Assembly (NCBI RefSeq): GCF_904061905.1 | Contig: NZ_CAJFCI010000015.1 | Coordinates: forward strand, 20,681-84,680 | Length of the DNA: 64,000 nt | Reading direction: 5' to 3' | From: Zestomonas carbonaria | GTDB taxonomy: Bacteria; Pseudomonadota; Gammaproteobacteria; Pseudomonadales; Pseudomonadaceae | Shown here: one piece after another, positions 27,172-36,427 of the stretch | How positions within the stretch are numbered: position 1 is the first letter of the stretch | How the letters are laid out: each line of letters starts with the position of its first letter | Translations under genes and position numbers: made by a program | The notes under the pieces: generated by a model | Told to the model about the DNA's origin: nothing | The model's input: only the letters and a program-made list of their open reading frames with translations | The model's database searches: none

Positions 27172-27335
27172 CCGTAGGGTGCGCCGCGCGCACCGATCCA
27201 GGGCCGACACCTACGTTCCAGGCGAAACACCGTGCTCGCCCCAGGGTAAACGGTGCGCGCGGCGCACCCTACAAAAGCCGGCCCGCTTGCTCGTTCGGCC
27301 CTCCAGCCTCCAGCGCTTTTCCCCGGCTTTTCGCC
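27172..27335. repeat. Family C (about 100 bp) followed by family G
   Basis: The family-C element (27172-27272) begins CCGTAGGGTGCGCCGCGCGC and ends with the complementary GGCGCACCCTAC; the middle contains CAGGCGAAACACCGTGCTCG and GGTAAACGGTGCG. Near-identical copies lie at 49688-49789 and 59778-59879. Family G follows directly (27273-27335, CCTCCAGCGCTTTTCCCCGG), as it also does after the 59.8-kb copy. The remaining bases to 27587 carry the ilvD promoter region and no gene. Confidence 0.85.
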
Positions 27336-27390
27336 ACCCACCAACCCACCTGCCATCGCCCCGCCCTTCCGCCCCTCGTCCACCTGGGAT

Positions 27391-27396
27391 TAGAAT
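27391..27396 (+). promoter_or_regulatory. Candidate -10 element for ilvD
   Basis: TAGAAT followed by CGCGGC matches the form seen before rpiA and the NCS2 gene in this window. It leaves a leader of about 185 nt before ilvD. No leader peptide rich in branched-chain residues was found. Confidence 0.4.
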
Positions 27397-27587
27397 CGCG
27401 GCTTCCCTGCCCCCATCCCAGGCGGACTCACGAGCCAGGCCGAGCCAGCGGCGATCCCGCGCAGCCTTCCGGCCCCACAGCCCCGGCAACGGTCACTTCC
27501 ATTTGCCAGCGGCCCGTGGCGCGCTCACCATACGCATAAACAGCGGGCCGAAAGCCCGCGTCGTGATTAGCCCGCAGGACCACCGCC

Positions 27588-29426
27588 ATGCCCGATTACC
27601 GCTCGAAAACCTCCACCCACGGCCGCAACATGGCCGGCGCCCGCGCCCTCTGGCGTGCCACCGGGATGAAGGACGAGGACTTCAAGAAGCCGATCATCGC
27701 CATCGCCAACTCCTTCACCCAGTTCGTGCCCGGCCACGTGCACCTGAAGGACCTCGGCCAACTGGTCGCCCGCGAGATCGAGAAAGCCGGCGGCGTGGCC
27801 AAGGAATTCAACACCATCGCCGTGGACGACGGCATCGCCATGGGCCACGACGGCATGCTCTATTCCCTGCCGAGCCGCGAGATCATCGCCGACTCCGTGG
27901 AATACATGGTCAACGCCCACTGCGCCGACGCCATCGTCTGCATCTCCAACTGCGACAAGATCACCCCCGGCATGCTGATGGCCGCCCTGCGCCTGAACAT
28001 CCCGGTGGTGTTCGTCTCCGGCGGCCCGATGGAAGCCGGCAAGACCAAGCTGGCCAACCACGGCCTGGACCTGGTCGACGCCATGGTCGTCGCCGCCGAC
28101 GACTCCTGCTCCGACGAGAAGGTCGCCGAATACGAGCGCAGCGCCTGCCCGACCTGCGGTTCCTGCTCCGGCATGTTCACCGCCAACTCGATGAACTGCC
28201 TGACCGAAGCCCTCGGCCTGTCGCTGCCGGGCAACGGTTCGACCCTAGCCACCCACAGCGACCGCGAACAACTGTTCCTGCGCGCCGGCCGCCTGGCCGT
28301 CGAGCTGTGCCAGCGCTACTACGGCGAAGGCGACGCCAGCGTGCTGCCGCGCAACATCGCCAACTTCAAGGCGTTCGAGAACGCCATGACCCTGGACATC
28401 GCCATGGGCGGCTCGACCAACACCATCCTGCACCTGCTGGCCGCTGCCCAGGAGGCCGAGGTGCCGTTCGACCTGCGCGACATCGATCGCCTGTCGCGCA
28501 AGGTGCCGCAGCTCTGCAAGGTGGCGCCGAACATCCAGAAGTACCACATGGAAGACGTGCACCGCGCCGGCGGCATCTTCTCCATCCTCGGCGAACTGGC
28601 GCGCGGCGGCCTGCTGCACACCGACGTGCACACCGTGCACAGCCCGAACATGGGCGAAGCCATCGCCCAGTGGGACATCACCCAGACCCAGGACGAAGCC
28701 GTGCACACCTTCTTCAAGGCCGGCCCGGCAGGCATCCCCACCCAGACCGCGTTCAGCCAGAGCACCCGCTGGCCGACCCTCGACCTGGACCGCGCCGAAG
28801 GCTGCATCCGCAGCGTCGAGCACGCCTACTCCCAGGAAGGCGGCCTGGCCGTGCTGTACGGCAACATCGCCCTGGACGGCTGCGTGGTGAAGACCGCCGG
28901 CGTGGACGAATCCATCCACGTATTCGAAGGCACCGCGAAGATCTACGAGAGCCAGGACGGCGCCGTGAAAGGCATCCTCAACGACGAGGTGAAGGCCGGC
29001 GACATCGTGATCATTCGCTACGAAGGCCCGAAAGGCGGCCCGGGCATGCAGGAAATGCTCTACCCGACCAGCTACCTGAAGTCCAAGGGCCTGGGCAAGC
29101 AGTGCGCCCTGCTCACCGACGGCCGCTTCTCCGGCGGCACCTCGGGCCTGTCCATCGGCCACGCCTCGCCGGAAGCGGCGGCCGGCGGCGCCATCGGCCT
29201 GGTGCAGGACGGCGACAAGGTCCTCATCGACATCCCCAACCGCAGCATCAACCTGCTGGTGAGCGATGAAGAACTGGCCACCCGTCGCGCCGAGCAGGAC
29301 AAGAAGGGCTGGAAACCGGCACAACCGCGCGCCCGCAAGGTCAGCACCGCCCTCAAGGCCTACGCCCTGCTCGCCACCAGCGCCGACAAGGGCGCGGTGC
29401 GCAACAAGGCGTTGCTGGAAGGCTGA
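27588..29426 (+). CDS. ilvD: Dihydroxy-acid dehydratase
   Basis: IlvD (612 aa) dehydrates 2,3-dihydroxy-isovalerate and its homologue in valine, isoleucine and leucine synthesis. Its Fe-S ligands are visible in [11 protein letters not shown] and [11 protein letters not shown], and the C-terminal [20 protein letters not shown] motif is complete. Spacing corresponds to the [4Fe-4S] E. coli type. A rho-independent terminator follows immediately, so the gene is probably monocistronic. Confidence 0.98.
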   Translation: MPDYRSKTSTHGRNMAGARALWRATGMKDEDFKKPIIAIANSFTQFVPGHVHLKDLGQLVAREIEKAGGVAKEFNTIAVDDGIAMGHDGMLYSLPSREIIADSVEYMVNAHCADAIVCISNCDKITPGMLMAALRLNIPVVFVSGGPMEAGKTKLANHGLDLVDAMVVAADDSCSDEKVAEYERSACPTCGSCSGMFTANSMNCLTEALGLSLPGNGSTLATHSDREQLFLRAGRLAVELCQRYYGEGDASVLPRNIANFKAFENAMTLDIAMGGSTNTILHLLAAAQEAEVPFDLRDIDRLSRKVPQLCKVAPNIQKYHMEDVHRAGGIFSILGELARGGLLHTDVHTVHSPNMGEAIAQWDITQTQDEAVHTFFKAGPAGIPTQTAFSQSTRWPTLDLDRAEGCIRSVEHAYSQEGGLAVLYGNIALDGCVVKTAGVDESIHVFEGTAKIYESQDGAVKGILNDEVKAGDIVIIRYEGPKGGPGMQEMLYPTSYLKSKGLGKQCALLTDGRFSGGTSGLSIGHASPEAAAGGAIGLVQDGDKVLIDIPNRSINLLVSDEELATRRAEQDKKGWKPAQPRARKVSTALKAYALLATSADKGAVRNKALLEG

Positions 29427-29440
29427 TAGCCGCTCCTCCC

Positions 29441-29469
29441 GAAAAGCCCGGCCCCGCGCCGGGCTTTTC
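29441..29469 (+). terminator. Rho-independent terminator of ilvD
   Basis: Perfect 12-bp stem GAAAAGCCCGGC/GCCGGGCTTTTC with loop CCCGC, then GTTTTC. It begins 14 bp after the ilvD stop. Confidence 0.9.
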
Positions 29470-29481
29470 GTTTTCAGCCCC

Positions 29482-29592
29482 CTGTAGGAACGAGTTCTGC
29501 TCGCGAAGTCCGCAGGATGGGTCGAGGAGCGCAGCGACGATACCCATCACCGCATGGGTATCGCTCCGCTCAACCCATCCTACGGACTGCGG
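29482..29592. repeat. Family F remnant and family I palindrome
   Basis: TGTAGGAACGAGTTCTGCTC is followed by family I: CCGCAGGATGGGTCGAGGAG with an inverted CGCTCCGCTCAACCCATCC half ending CTACGGACTGCGG (29510-29592). A truncated family-I unit is at 11956-11993. Confidence 0.75.
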
Positions 29593-29672
29593 AATCCGCC
29601 CCTACGGATCAACCGGAGGCCCAGGCGCGGCAAGGCTCAGGTAGAATCGCCGCTTTTTCGCGGTCGATCGCC

Positions 29673-31052
29673 ATGACTTCACTGGAAAAGCCCCCCATCC
29701 CCGAGCCCCGCAGCGAACTGCTCTACGGGCTGGACGAATGCCCGCGGCCGCTGGCCGCCCTGCTCGCCGCCCTGCAGCACCTGCTGGCGATCATCGTCCC
29801 CATCGTCACCCCGGGCCTGCTGATCTGCCAGGCGCTGGGCGTGTCGGCGCGCGACACCAACCTGATCGTCTCCATGTCGCTGCTGGTCTCCGGCATCGCC
29901 ACCTTCGTCCAGTGCCGACGCTTCGGCCCCTTCGGCGCCGGCCTGCTGATCGTCCAGGGCACCAGCTTCAACTTCGTCGGCCCGCTGATCGCCGGCGGCT
30001 CGCTGATGGTCAGCCAGGGCACGCCGGTGGAGGCGGTGATGGCGGCGATCTTCGGCGTGGTGATGGTCGGCGCCTTCGTCGAGATGGGCGTGTCACGCAT
30101 CCTGCCCTTCATCAAGCGGCTGATCAGCCCTCTGGTGACCGGCATCGTGGTGCTGCTGATCGGCCTGACCCTGATCAAGGTCGGCCTGATCAGCATGGGC
30201 GGCGGTTTCGCGGCGATGGCCGACGGCAGCTTCGCCAACGGCGAGAACCTGCTGCTGTCCGGCACGGTGCTGGCGATCATCGTGGTGCTCAACCGCATCC
30301 CGCTAGTGTGGCTACGCAGTTGCGCCATCGTCATCGCCCTGGCCGCCGGCTACGCCCTCGCCGCGTGGCTCGGCCGCCTCGACTTCGCCGGCCTGGAGGA
30401 CGCGCCGCTGTTGCAGGTGCCGACCCCGCTGCACTTCGGCCTGGGCTTCTCCTGGGCGCTGTTCATCCCCATGCTGGTGATCTACCTGGTCACCTCGCTG
30501 GAGGCCATCGGCGACGTCACCGCCACCAGCAAGGTCTCGCGCCAACCGGTGGAAGGCCCGCTGTGGATGCAGCGGATCAAGGGCGGCGTGCTGGTCAACG
30601 GCGCCAACTCGCTGCTGGCCGGCCTGCTCAACAGCTTCCCCAGCTCGATCTTCGCGCAGAACAACGGGGTGATTCAGTTGACCGGCATCGCCAGCCGCCA
30701 CGTCGGCCTGTGGATCGCCCTGCTGCTGGTGCTGCTGGGCCTGTTCCCGGCCGTCGCCGGGGTGCTCCAGGCGATTCCCGAGCCGGTGCTGGGCGGCGCC
30801 GCCCTGGTGATGTTCGGCGCGGTGGCCGCCTCCGGCATCAACATCCTCGCCGGCACCAACCTGGACCGCCGCGCCCTGCTGATCATCGCGGTCAGCCTGG
30901 CCCTCGGCCTGGGCGTGTCCCAGGTGCCGGAATTCCTCGCCCACATGCCGGCGGCACTGCGCACCGTGCTGGAATCGGGCGTGGCCACCGGCGGCCTCTG
31001 CGCCCTGCTGATGAACTGGTTCCTGCCGGAAACCCCGTCCGTCGGGCACTGA
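29673..31052 (+). CDS. NCS2-family nucleobase permease (uracil/xanthine type)
   Basis: This 459-aa protein has about 12-14 hydrophobic segments of the UraA/UapA fold. Family motifs include QHLLAIIVPIVTPGLLI near the start and the segment SFPSSIFAQNNGVIQLTGIASR (related to the Q/N-N-G substrate motif). It probably takes up uracil, xanthine or another oxopurine with H+. The start at 29673 follows a TAGAAT -10 (29642-29647). It is the first of two NCS2 genes in the window; the two are not close duplicates. Confidence 0.88.
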   Translation: MTSLEKPPIPEPRSELLYGLDECPRPLAALLAALQHLLAIIVPIVTPGLLICQALGVSARDTNLIVSMSLLVSGIATFVQCRRFGPFGAGLLIVQGTSFNFVGPLIAGGSLMVSQGTPVEAVMAAIFGVVMVGAFVEMGVSRILPFIKRLISPLVTGIVVLLIGLTLIKVGLISMGGGFAAMADGSFANGENLLLSGTVLAIIVVLNRIPLVWLRSCAIVIALAAGYALAAWLGRLDFAGLEDAPLLQVPTPLHFGLGFSWALFIPMLVIYLVTSLEAIGDVTATSKVSRQPVEGPLWMQRIKGGVLVNGANSLLAGLLNSFPSSIFAQNNGVIQLTGIASRHVGLWIALLLVLLGLFPAVAGVLQAIPEPVLGGAALVMFGAVAASGINILAGTNLDRRALLIIAVSLALGLGVSQVPEFLAHMPAALRTVLESGVATGGLCALLMNWFLPETPSVGH

Positions 31053-31120
31053 AGCATAGGCGGCGCAACGCGCCACGGGCTGGCACAATCAGGGCTCGTC
31101 CCCTCCACGAGCCCAGCCCC

Positions 31121-31588
31121 ATGAGCAGCACCGGGCCGTACCTTGGCCTGATCTCCGACACCCACGGCCTGCTGCGCCCCGAAGCACTGGCGGCGCTGGC
31201 CGGCTGCGAGCGGATCATCCACGCCGGGGACATCGGCAAGCCGGACATCCTCGACGCCCTGGCCGAGCTGGCGCCGGTGCACGCGGTGCGCGGCAACAAC
31301 GACACCGCCGACTGGGCCTCGTCCCTGCCCCACAGCCTGCAACTGGACTGGCATGGTGTATGCATTTTCGTCACCCATGAGGCGGCACATTTTCCAGCCG
31401 ATCTGTACACACGTGGCTTCCGCGTGGCGATCTGCGGCCATTCCCACAAGCCGCTGATCGAGGAGCGGGATGGCCTGTTGCTGATCAATCCTGGCAGTGC
31501 CGGACCACGCCGCTTCCGTTTGCCGATCACCGTCGCCCGACTCCATCTGGAGGATGGCCAGGTCCGCAGCGAACTGCTGGACCTGTGA
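31121..31588 (+). CDS. YfcE/MJ0936-type metallophosphoesterase
   Basis: This 155-aa calcineurin-like phosphoesterase has the family metal motifs ISDTHG, HAGDIGK, VRGNND, VTHEAAH, and CGHSHKP in the right order and spacing. It is likely a small cytoplasmic phosphodiesterase acting on phosphodiester or nucleotide substrates; the natural substrate is unknown. It lies between the two NCS2 permease genes, 68 bp after the first. Confidence 0.88.
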   Translation: MSSTGPYLGLISDTHGLLRPEALAALAGCERIIHAGDIGKPDILDALAELAPVHAVRGNNDTADWASSLPHSLQLDWHGVCIFVTHEAAHFPADLYTRGFRVAICGHSHKPLIEERDGLLLINPGSAGPRRFRLPITVARLHLEDGQVRSELLDL

Positions 31589-31649
31589 TCGGCGCGCCAC
31601 GACGGTGCATCCGCACCGCGTGGGTGCCATTCGTCGCACGGAAGTTTCC

Positions 31650-31746
31650 TGACCATATGGTCAGCTAACCATTTACCGGAATTCACGGCTGTTCGCAGCC
31701 AGGAATCGCAAATTGGAGAACTTGCCTGCAAGATAAAATGTATACA
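31650..31746. promoter_or_regulatory. Two perfect palindromes upstream of the second NCS2 gene
   Basis: TGACCATATGGTCA (31650-31663) and TGTATACA (31739-31746) lie in an AT-rich 228-bp region. TGTATACA resembles operators of GntR/FadR-type regulators. A further imperfect repeat AGACAG...TTGTCT (31770-31786) sits near where the promoter should be. No regulator gene is adjacent, so assignment is by symmetry and position. Confidence 0.5.
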
Positions 31747-31816
31747 AAACACTGGTCAAGACAGTATTTTTTTGTCTACATTGGCCAACACAAGAACAAC
31801 AGCGAGAAGCCTCACC

Positions 31817-33358
31817 ATGACAGTCTCATCCGTAAGTCCGTCTCCGGAGAAGCGCCCGGAAGACGAAAACCTCGGTATCGGCGCCAACCTCGCCTACGGT
31901 CTGCAGCACGTGCTGACCATGTATGGCGGCATCGTGGCGGTTCCCCTGATCGTCGGCCAGGCCGCGGGACTGTCGCCCGCCGACATCGGCCTGCTGATCG
32001 CCGCCTCTCTGTTCGCCGGTGGCCTGGCGACCCTGCTGCAGACCATCGGCGTACCGTTCTTCGGTTGTCAGTTGCCGCTGGTGCAGGGCGTGTCCTTCGC
32101 CGGCGTGGCGACCATGATCGCGATCATCGGCAGCGACGGCGCCGGCGGCATCCCGGTGGTGCTCGGCTCGGTGATCGCCGCCTCGCTGATAGGCCTGTTG
32201 ATAACGCCGGTGTTCTCGCGGATCACCAAGTTCTTCCCGCCCCTGGTGACCGGCATCGTCATCACCACCATCGGCCTGACCCTGATGCCGGTCGCGGCGC
32301 GCTGGGCAATGGGCGGCAACAGCCAGGCGGCGGACTTCGGCAGCGTGGCCAACATCAGCCTGGCCGCCTTCACCCTGGGCACCGTGCTGCTGCTGAGCAA
32401 GCTCGGCAGCGCCAGCATCTCGCGCCTGTCGATCCTCCTGGCGATGGTGATCGGCACCGTCGTCGCGATGTTCTTCGGCATGACCGATTTCTCCAAGGTG
32501 CTCGAAGGCCCGCTGGTGGCGATGCCCACCCCGCTGCACTTCGGCATGCCGGTGTTCCAGGTCGCGGCGATCCTGTCGATGGTGATCGTCATCATCGTCA
32601 CCCTGGTGGAAACCTCGGCGGACATCCTCGCGGTCGGCGAGATCATCGGCACCAAGGTCGACTCCAAGCGCCTGGGCAACGGCCTGCGCGCGGACATGAT
32701 CTCCAGCAGCCTGGCGCCGATCTTCGGTTCCTTCACCCAGAGCGCCTTCGCCCAGAACGTCGGCCTGGTGGCGGTGACCGGCATCAAGAGCCGCTACGTG
32801 GTGGCCACCGCCGGCCTGATCCTGGTAACCCTCGGCCTGCTGCCGGTGATGGGCCGACTGATCGCCGCGGTGCCCACGGCGGTGCTCGGCGGCGCGGGCG
32901 TAGTGCTGTTCGGCACGGTGGCCGCCAGCGGCATCCGCACCCTGTCGAAGGTCGACTACCGCAACAACATGAACCTGATCATCGTCGCCACCTCGATCGG
33001 CTTCGGCATGATCCCGATCGCCGCGCCGAGCTTCTACCACCACTTCCCGGCCTGGTTCGAGACCATCTTCCACTCCGGCATCAGCTCGGCGGCGATCATG
33101 GCCATCGCGCTGAACCTGCTGTTCAACCACTTCAAGGCCGGCAACTCGGACCAGCAATCGGTGTTCGTCGCCGCCAGCGACCGCACCCTGCGCTACCAGG
33201 ACATCGCCGCGCTGAACGACGGCGACTACTTCCGCGACGGCAAGCTGTACGACGCCGAAGGCAACGAAGTGACGATCCTCGGCGAAGACGACCACCACGG
33301 CGCCCCACCGGCGCAACGCGCCAAGCCCACGACGGCGGCCAGTCCCAGCGGGGGTTGA
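31817..33358 (+). CDS. NCS2-family xanthine/urate-type permease
   Basis: This 513-aa permease has the nucleobase:cation symporter-2 fold. The signature segments are LQHVLTMYGGIVAVPLIVG, VETSADILAVGEI (first substrate motif), and SFTQSAFAQNVGLVAVTGIKSR, typical of bacterial xanthine/uric acid permeases (PbuX/PucJ type). It has a long hydrophilic C-terminal tail of about 80 residues ending in Ala/Pro/Ser. The start at 31817 is chosen within a longer open frame. It is separately transcribed, judging by the 228-bp upstream region with palindromes. Confidence 0.88.
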   Translation: MTVSSVSPSPEKRPEDENLGIGANLAYGLQHVLTMYGGIVAVPLIVGQAAGLSPADIGLLIAASLFAGGLATLLQTIGVPFFGCQLPLVQGVSFAGVATMIAIIGSDGAGGIPVVLGSVIAASLIGLLITPVFSRITKFFPPLVTGIVITTIGLTLMPVAARWAMGGNSQAADFGSVANISLAAFTLGTVLLLSKLGSASISRLSILLAMVIGTVVAMFFGMTDFSKVLEGPLVAMPTPLHFGMPVFQVAAILSMVIVIIVTLVETSADILAVGEIIGTKVDSKRLGNGLRADMISSSLAPIFGSFTQSAFAQNVGLVAVTGIKSRYVVATAGLILVTLGLLPVMGRLIAAVPTAVLGGAGVVLFGTVAASGIRTLSKVDYRNNMNLIIVATSIGFGMIPIAAPSFYHHFPAWFETIFHSGISSAAIMAIALNLLFNHFKAGNSDQQSVFVAASDRTLRYQDIAALNDGDYFRDGKLYDAEGNEVTILGEDDHHGAPPAQRAKPTTAASPSGG

Positions 33359-33423
33359 TCAGGAAGTTGTGGGCCGAGAGACGCTCCGTGGGCAGTCATG
33401 ATTCCATGGTGGGCGAAACTTCG

Positions 33424-33545
33424 GCCCTCACCCCAACCCTCTGGGGCTGATCGGAGTGACGGGAGAGCACGGAGCTTGCCGGCATGCACGGATACTCCCC
33501 TCTCCCTCCGGAGCGGGGCGCGTAGCCAGGGGCCGGGGGGTGAGG
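33424..33545. repeat. Family E inverted pair (diverged)
   Basis: CCCTCACCCCAACCCTCTGG at the left and GGGGCCGGGGGGTGAGGGG-like at the right, with CCCCTCTCCCTCCGGAGCGGG inside, form a composite unit between the xanthine-type permease gene and folA. No gene is seen in 33359-33652; a short CCAGCCCACCCTACAG fragment of family B lies at about 33629. Confidence 0.65.
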
Positions 33546-33652
33546 GGCTGAGGTTCCGGCGCAAAGCGTTATCTAACCTGGAATCGCAGTTGCCCACGGG
33601 TCAATGACAAGGCCCAGGTTGCCGGGCTCCAGCCCACCCTACAGAAAGCGCG

Positions 33653-34168
33653 CTACTTCCTGTCCCACACCTCAAACGCATAAGCCGGCGTCCCCTCGCC
33701 GGCTTCGTGCTCGATGCTCGACGCCAGGTGCCACTCGCCCTCGGCGAACGCCGGAAAATACGCATCCCCCGCGGGGCTCAGCGCCACGCGGGTCAGGTAG
33801 AGCCGCTGCGCCAGCGGCAACGCCTCGGCATAGAGCTGGGCGCCGCCGATCAGCATCAGTTCCTCGGCATCTTCCGCGCGGGCCCACTCATCGGCGCGGG
33901 CAATGGCCGCCTCGAGCGAAACGAAGACCTCCGCCCCTTCCAGCCGCAACCCCGGCTGGCGGCTGACCACTAGGTTGAGACGCCCAGGCAGCGGGCGGCC
34001 GAGGGAATCCCAGGTCTTGCGGCCCATGATGATCGGCTTGCCGAGGGTCAGTGCCTTGAAGTGCTTGAGGTCGGCCGGCAGGTGCCAGGGCAGGCGGTTA
34101 TCGATGCCGATCACACGGTTCTCGGCCAGCGCGGCGATCATCGCCAGCGGCAGTCGGGCTTCAGCCAT
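33653..34168 (-). CDS. folA: Dihydrofolate reductase
   Basis: FolA (171 aa) reduces dihydrofolate to tetrahydrofolate with NADPH. Family features are MIAALAENRVIGIDNRLPWHLPADLKHFK with the catalytic Asp-equivalent region, IMGRKTWDSLGRPLPGR and LMLIGGAQLYAEALP. It is not adjacent to thyA here (12 kb apart), although both are on the same strand. Confidence 0.97.
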   Translation of the reverse strand: MAEARLPLAMIAALAENRVIGIDNRLPWHLPADLKHFKALTLGKPIIMGRKTWDSLGRPLPGRLNLVVSRQPGLRLEGAEVFVSLEAAIARADEWARAEDAEELMLIGGAQLYAEALPLAQRLYLTRVALSPAGDAYFPAFAEGEWHLASSIEHEAGEGTPAYAFEVWDRK

Positions 34169-34217
34169 GGGGTCTCCAGAAGTTCGAAAAACGGAAGCCG
34201 GCGCAGCATAGCAGCCA

Positions 34218-35258
34218 TCACAACGGATTACCGGTGTACGGCGGCACGCTCATGAAGAAGGTGCCGTCCTCGTTCACCTGGGTGAGCCCGCTGGCCAGCA
34301 CCTTGCGATAATCCTTGATGTTGAAGGTCAACGGCTGGTCCGGCTGCTGGGCCTTGAGCAGCACCTGGGCATAGGTGATGAGGATCTCGAAGATCTTCAG
34401 GTCGCCCGATTGCAGCCAGATATACGACGGCCCGGCCTGCTCCGGCGGCGCGAAACGCATCGGCTCGCGCCCCGGCGGCGGAGCGAAGCGCAGGTGCAGG
34501 CCGCGCTCGTCCAGCCAACTGGCGGCCACGTGACCATCGATGCCGAGCAGCGGGAACACCCGGCGATAGTCGAGGCGCATGCGGTTGCCGTCGAGCCGCG
34601 CGCCGGGGCGCTCCAGGCTGACCAGCGAATCCATCTCCAGGCCGACCAGGCTCATCGCGCCATAGCTGGGCAGGCCGAGCACCTTGAGGCTGTCCGGGCG
34701 GTAGTCGATCAGCCCGGCCGTCTCGTCGAGCGCCACCTGGCCATCGAGGCGCAACGGCAGCCAGGGGCCGACGCCGAACGGCCGCACCTCGCCCCGGACC
34801 TGCAGGCGGCCGCCCGCGCTGGCCATGTCGAAATCGCGCAGCATGCTCTCCGGGTAGGCGAGGATGTGCTGGTTGAACAGGTTGGCGAGCTGCTGCGGAC
34901 CGAGGATCACCTCGCCCTCCAGCACCTCGATGCGCATCGCCTCGGGCCGGTCGAAATCGATCGGCGCGCCGGCTTCCAGCGGCAGCAGCCAGCCCTTCAG
35001 CTCGGGGCTGTGGAAACCGATGCCGCCCTGGAAGTACATGTCGACGTTGCGCAGCAGCAGGCCGACGCCGTCCTGGCCTGAGTCGCGCACCCCGGCCGAA
35101 CGCCGGGCGGCGTGCACCGGCTCCGGCGGGTCCTGCCGGAACCAGCCCTGGCTGAGCAGGGCCAGCTCGCGCTGCTGGCGGTCGATGGCGCTTTCGGCCC
35201 CGGCCTGGACGGCGGCCAGCAGGCCGGCGCAGAGCAGCGCGGCCGTCACGATCCTCAT
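34218..35258 (-). CDS. Secreted protein of unknown function, paralogue A
   Basis: This 346-aa protein has a signal peptide (MRIVTAALLCAGLLAAVQAGA). The mature part is rich in beta-strand-like alternation with short amphipathic segments (EVILGPQQLANLFNQHIL, then WLPLRLDGQVAL). The C-terminal 65 residues (SGDLKIFEILITYAQVLLKA...) align with the C-terminus of the next gene's product, so the two are distant tandem paralogues. The overall look resembles secreted lipid-binding beta-rich folds (DUF2993/LmeA-like), but this is only an impression. The start overlaps the upstream stop as ATGA. Confidence 0.75.
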   Translation of the reverse strand: MRIVTAALLCAGLLAAVQAGAESAIDRQQRELALLSQGWFRQDPPEPVHAARRSAGVRDSGQDGVGLLLRNVDMYFQGGIGFHSPELKGWLLPLEAGAPIDFDRPEAMRIEVLEGEVILGPQQLANLFNQHILAYPESMLRDFDMASAGGRLQVRGEVRPFGVGPWLPLRLDGQVALDETAGLIDYRPDSLKVLGLPSYGAMSLVGLEMDSLVSLERPGARLDGNRMRLDYRRVFPLLGIDGHVAASWLDERGLHLRFAPPPGREPMRFAPPEQAGPSYIWLQSGDLKIFEILITYAQVLLKAQQPDQPLTFNIKDYRKVLASGLTQVNEDGTFFMSVPPYTGNPL

Positions 35259-36268
35259 AGCGAAGCCCTCCCCGGCGCCGGCGCCTTCACCGGCGACACC
35301 GCGATATGCACCATGCCGTCCTCGCGCAGGCGGATCTCACCGTACTGCAACTGGCGGCGGTAATCGTAGAGGTTGAACAGCAGCGGCTGGCGCGGGCTGA
35401 GGCTGGTGAACAGCGCGTAGGCCTTGACCAGGATGGTGCGCGCCATCTTGATGTCGCCGCCCTCGATGAACATGTAGCTGTCCGGCGCGCGCAGTTCGGG
35501 CCAGGCCAGCGCCGCCAGGTCGCCGCCGAGGCGCAGGTCCATGCCGCCGTCGGCCAGGCGCAGTTCGCGTACCTGGAAATCCAGGCGCGGCGGCGGGAAC
35601 AGCCCATCGAGGTCGACCAGGATGCGGTTGCCGATCAGCCGCATGTGCCGGGTTTCCAGGGTCAGCACCTCGCTCATGTCGATCGAGGCGGCGTTCAGCG
35701 AGGGCGTCACGTCGACGCCATCGACGAAGATCCGCTTCGGCACCAGCGCCACCATGAGCGGCCCGGCCAGCTCGATGCCGGTCAGCATCCGCAGCGGCCG
35801 CCAGCGGCCCTTGCGCAGCAGCTCGCCGCGCACTTCCTGGCCGTCGGCGCGGGTGAGCAGTTCGAGGTTGCGCACCGGCGCGGCGGCGGCGCGCAGGTCC
35901 TGGTTGAGCAGGGTGCCGAGGGTCGCGTCGGCGACGAAGATATCGCCGGCCTCGATGCGCGCCTCCATCGACTTCGGATCGTCGAGCAGCAGCGGCGTGC
36001 CCTGGGCGAGCGGGCGCAACTGGATGAGCATCCGGCGGATGAAGAAGCCGATGTCGTCGTGTAGGCGGAAGTCGGTATTGGCGATCCACAGCCGCGACTC
36101 GGCCGAGCCGGAATCGCGCGCGCCGACCGAGTCGTCCAGCACACGCGGCGGCACCGCGCGCATCAGGTCGACGGCCGGCTGGCCCCAGTCCGACGGCGGC
36201 GGACCATCGGCCGCCTGGGCGGGCACGCACAACACCGCCAGGAGGAACGGCAGGCAACGGAGCAGCAT
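35255..36268 (-). CDS. Secreted protein of unknown function, paralogue B
   Basis: This 337-aa protein has a signal peptide (MLLRCLPFLLAVLCVPAQA). Its mature sequence parallels paralogue A in order: a segment about a displayed element (DDIGFFIRRMLIQLRPL), SMEARIEAGDIFVADATLGTLL, RHMRLIGNRILVDL, then GGDIKMARTILVKAYALF and FNLYDYRRQLQYGEIRLREDG. It probably acts in the periplasm in complex with its paralogue. It has a plausible AAGAGG ribosome site and is first in the two-gene operon, divergent from the DUF2868 gene. Confidence 0.75.
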   Translation of the reverse strand: MLLRCLPFLLAVLCVPAQAADGPPPSDWGQPAVDLMRAVPPRVLDDSVGARDSGSAESRLWIANTDFRLHDDIGFFIRRMLIQLRPLAQGTPLLLDDPKSMEARIEAGDIFVADATLGTLLNQDLRAAAAPVRNLELLTRADGQEVRGELLRKGRWRPLRMLTGIELAGPLMVALVPKRIFVDGVDVTPSLNAASIDMSEVLTLETRHMRLIGNRILVDLDGLFPPPRLDFQVRELRLADGGMDLRLGGDLAALAWPELRAPDSYMFIEGGDIKMARTILVKAYALFTSLSPRQPLLFNLYDYRRQLQYGEIRLREDGMVHIAVSPVKAPAPGRASL

Positions 36269-36427
36269 CTCTAAACCTCTTGTTCTTGTTCGATGAGAGC
36301 CGACCGTCACCCTAACCCCGAACCTCCACGGCACGCGCCCCGCCCTTGGATGGGTGCGCCCGGCGCAGTGTTACCGCGACACGCCAGCGGTTATGCTCAA
36401 GGCCCGTCCCAGACCACCGGAGACCGC

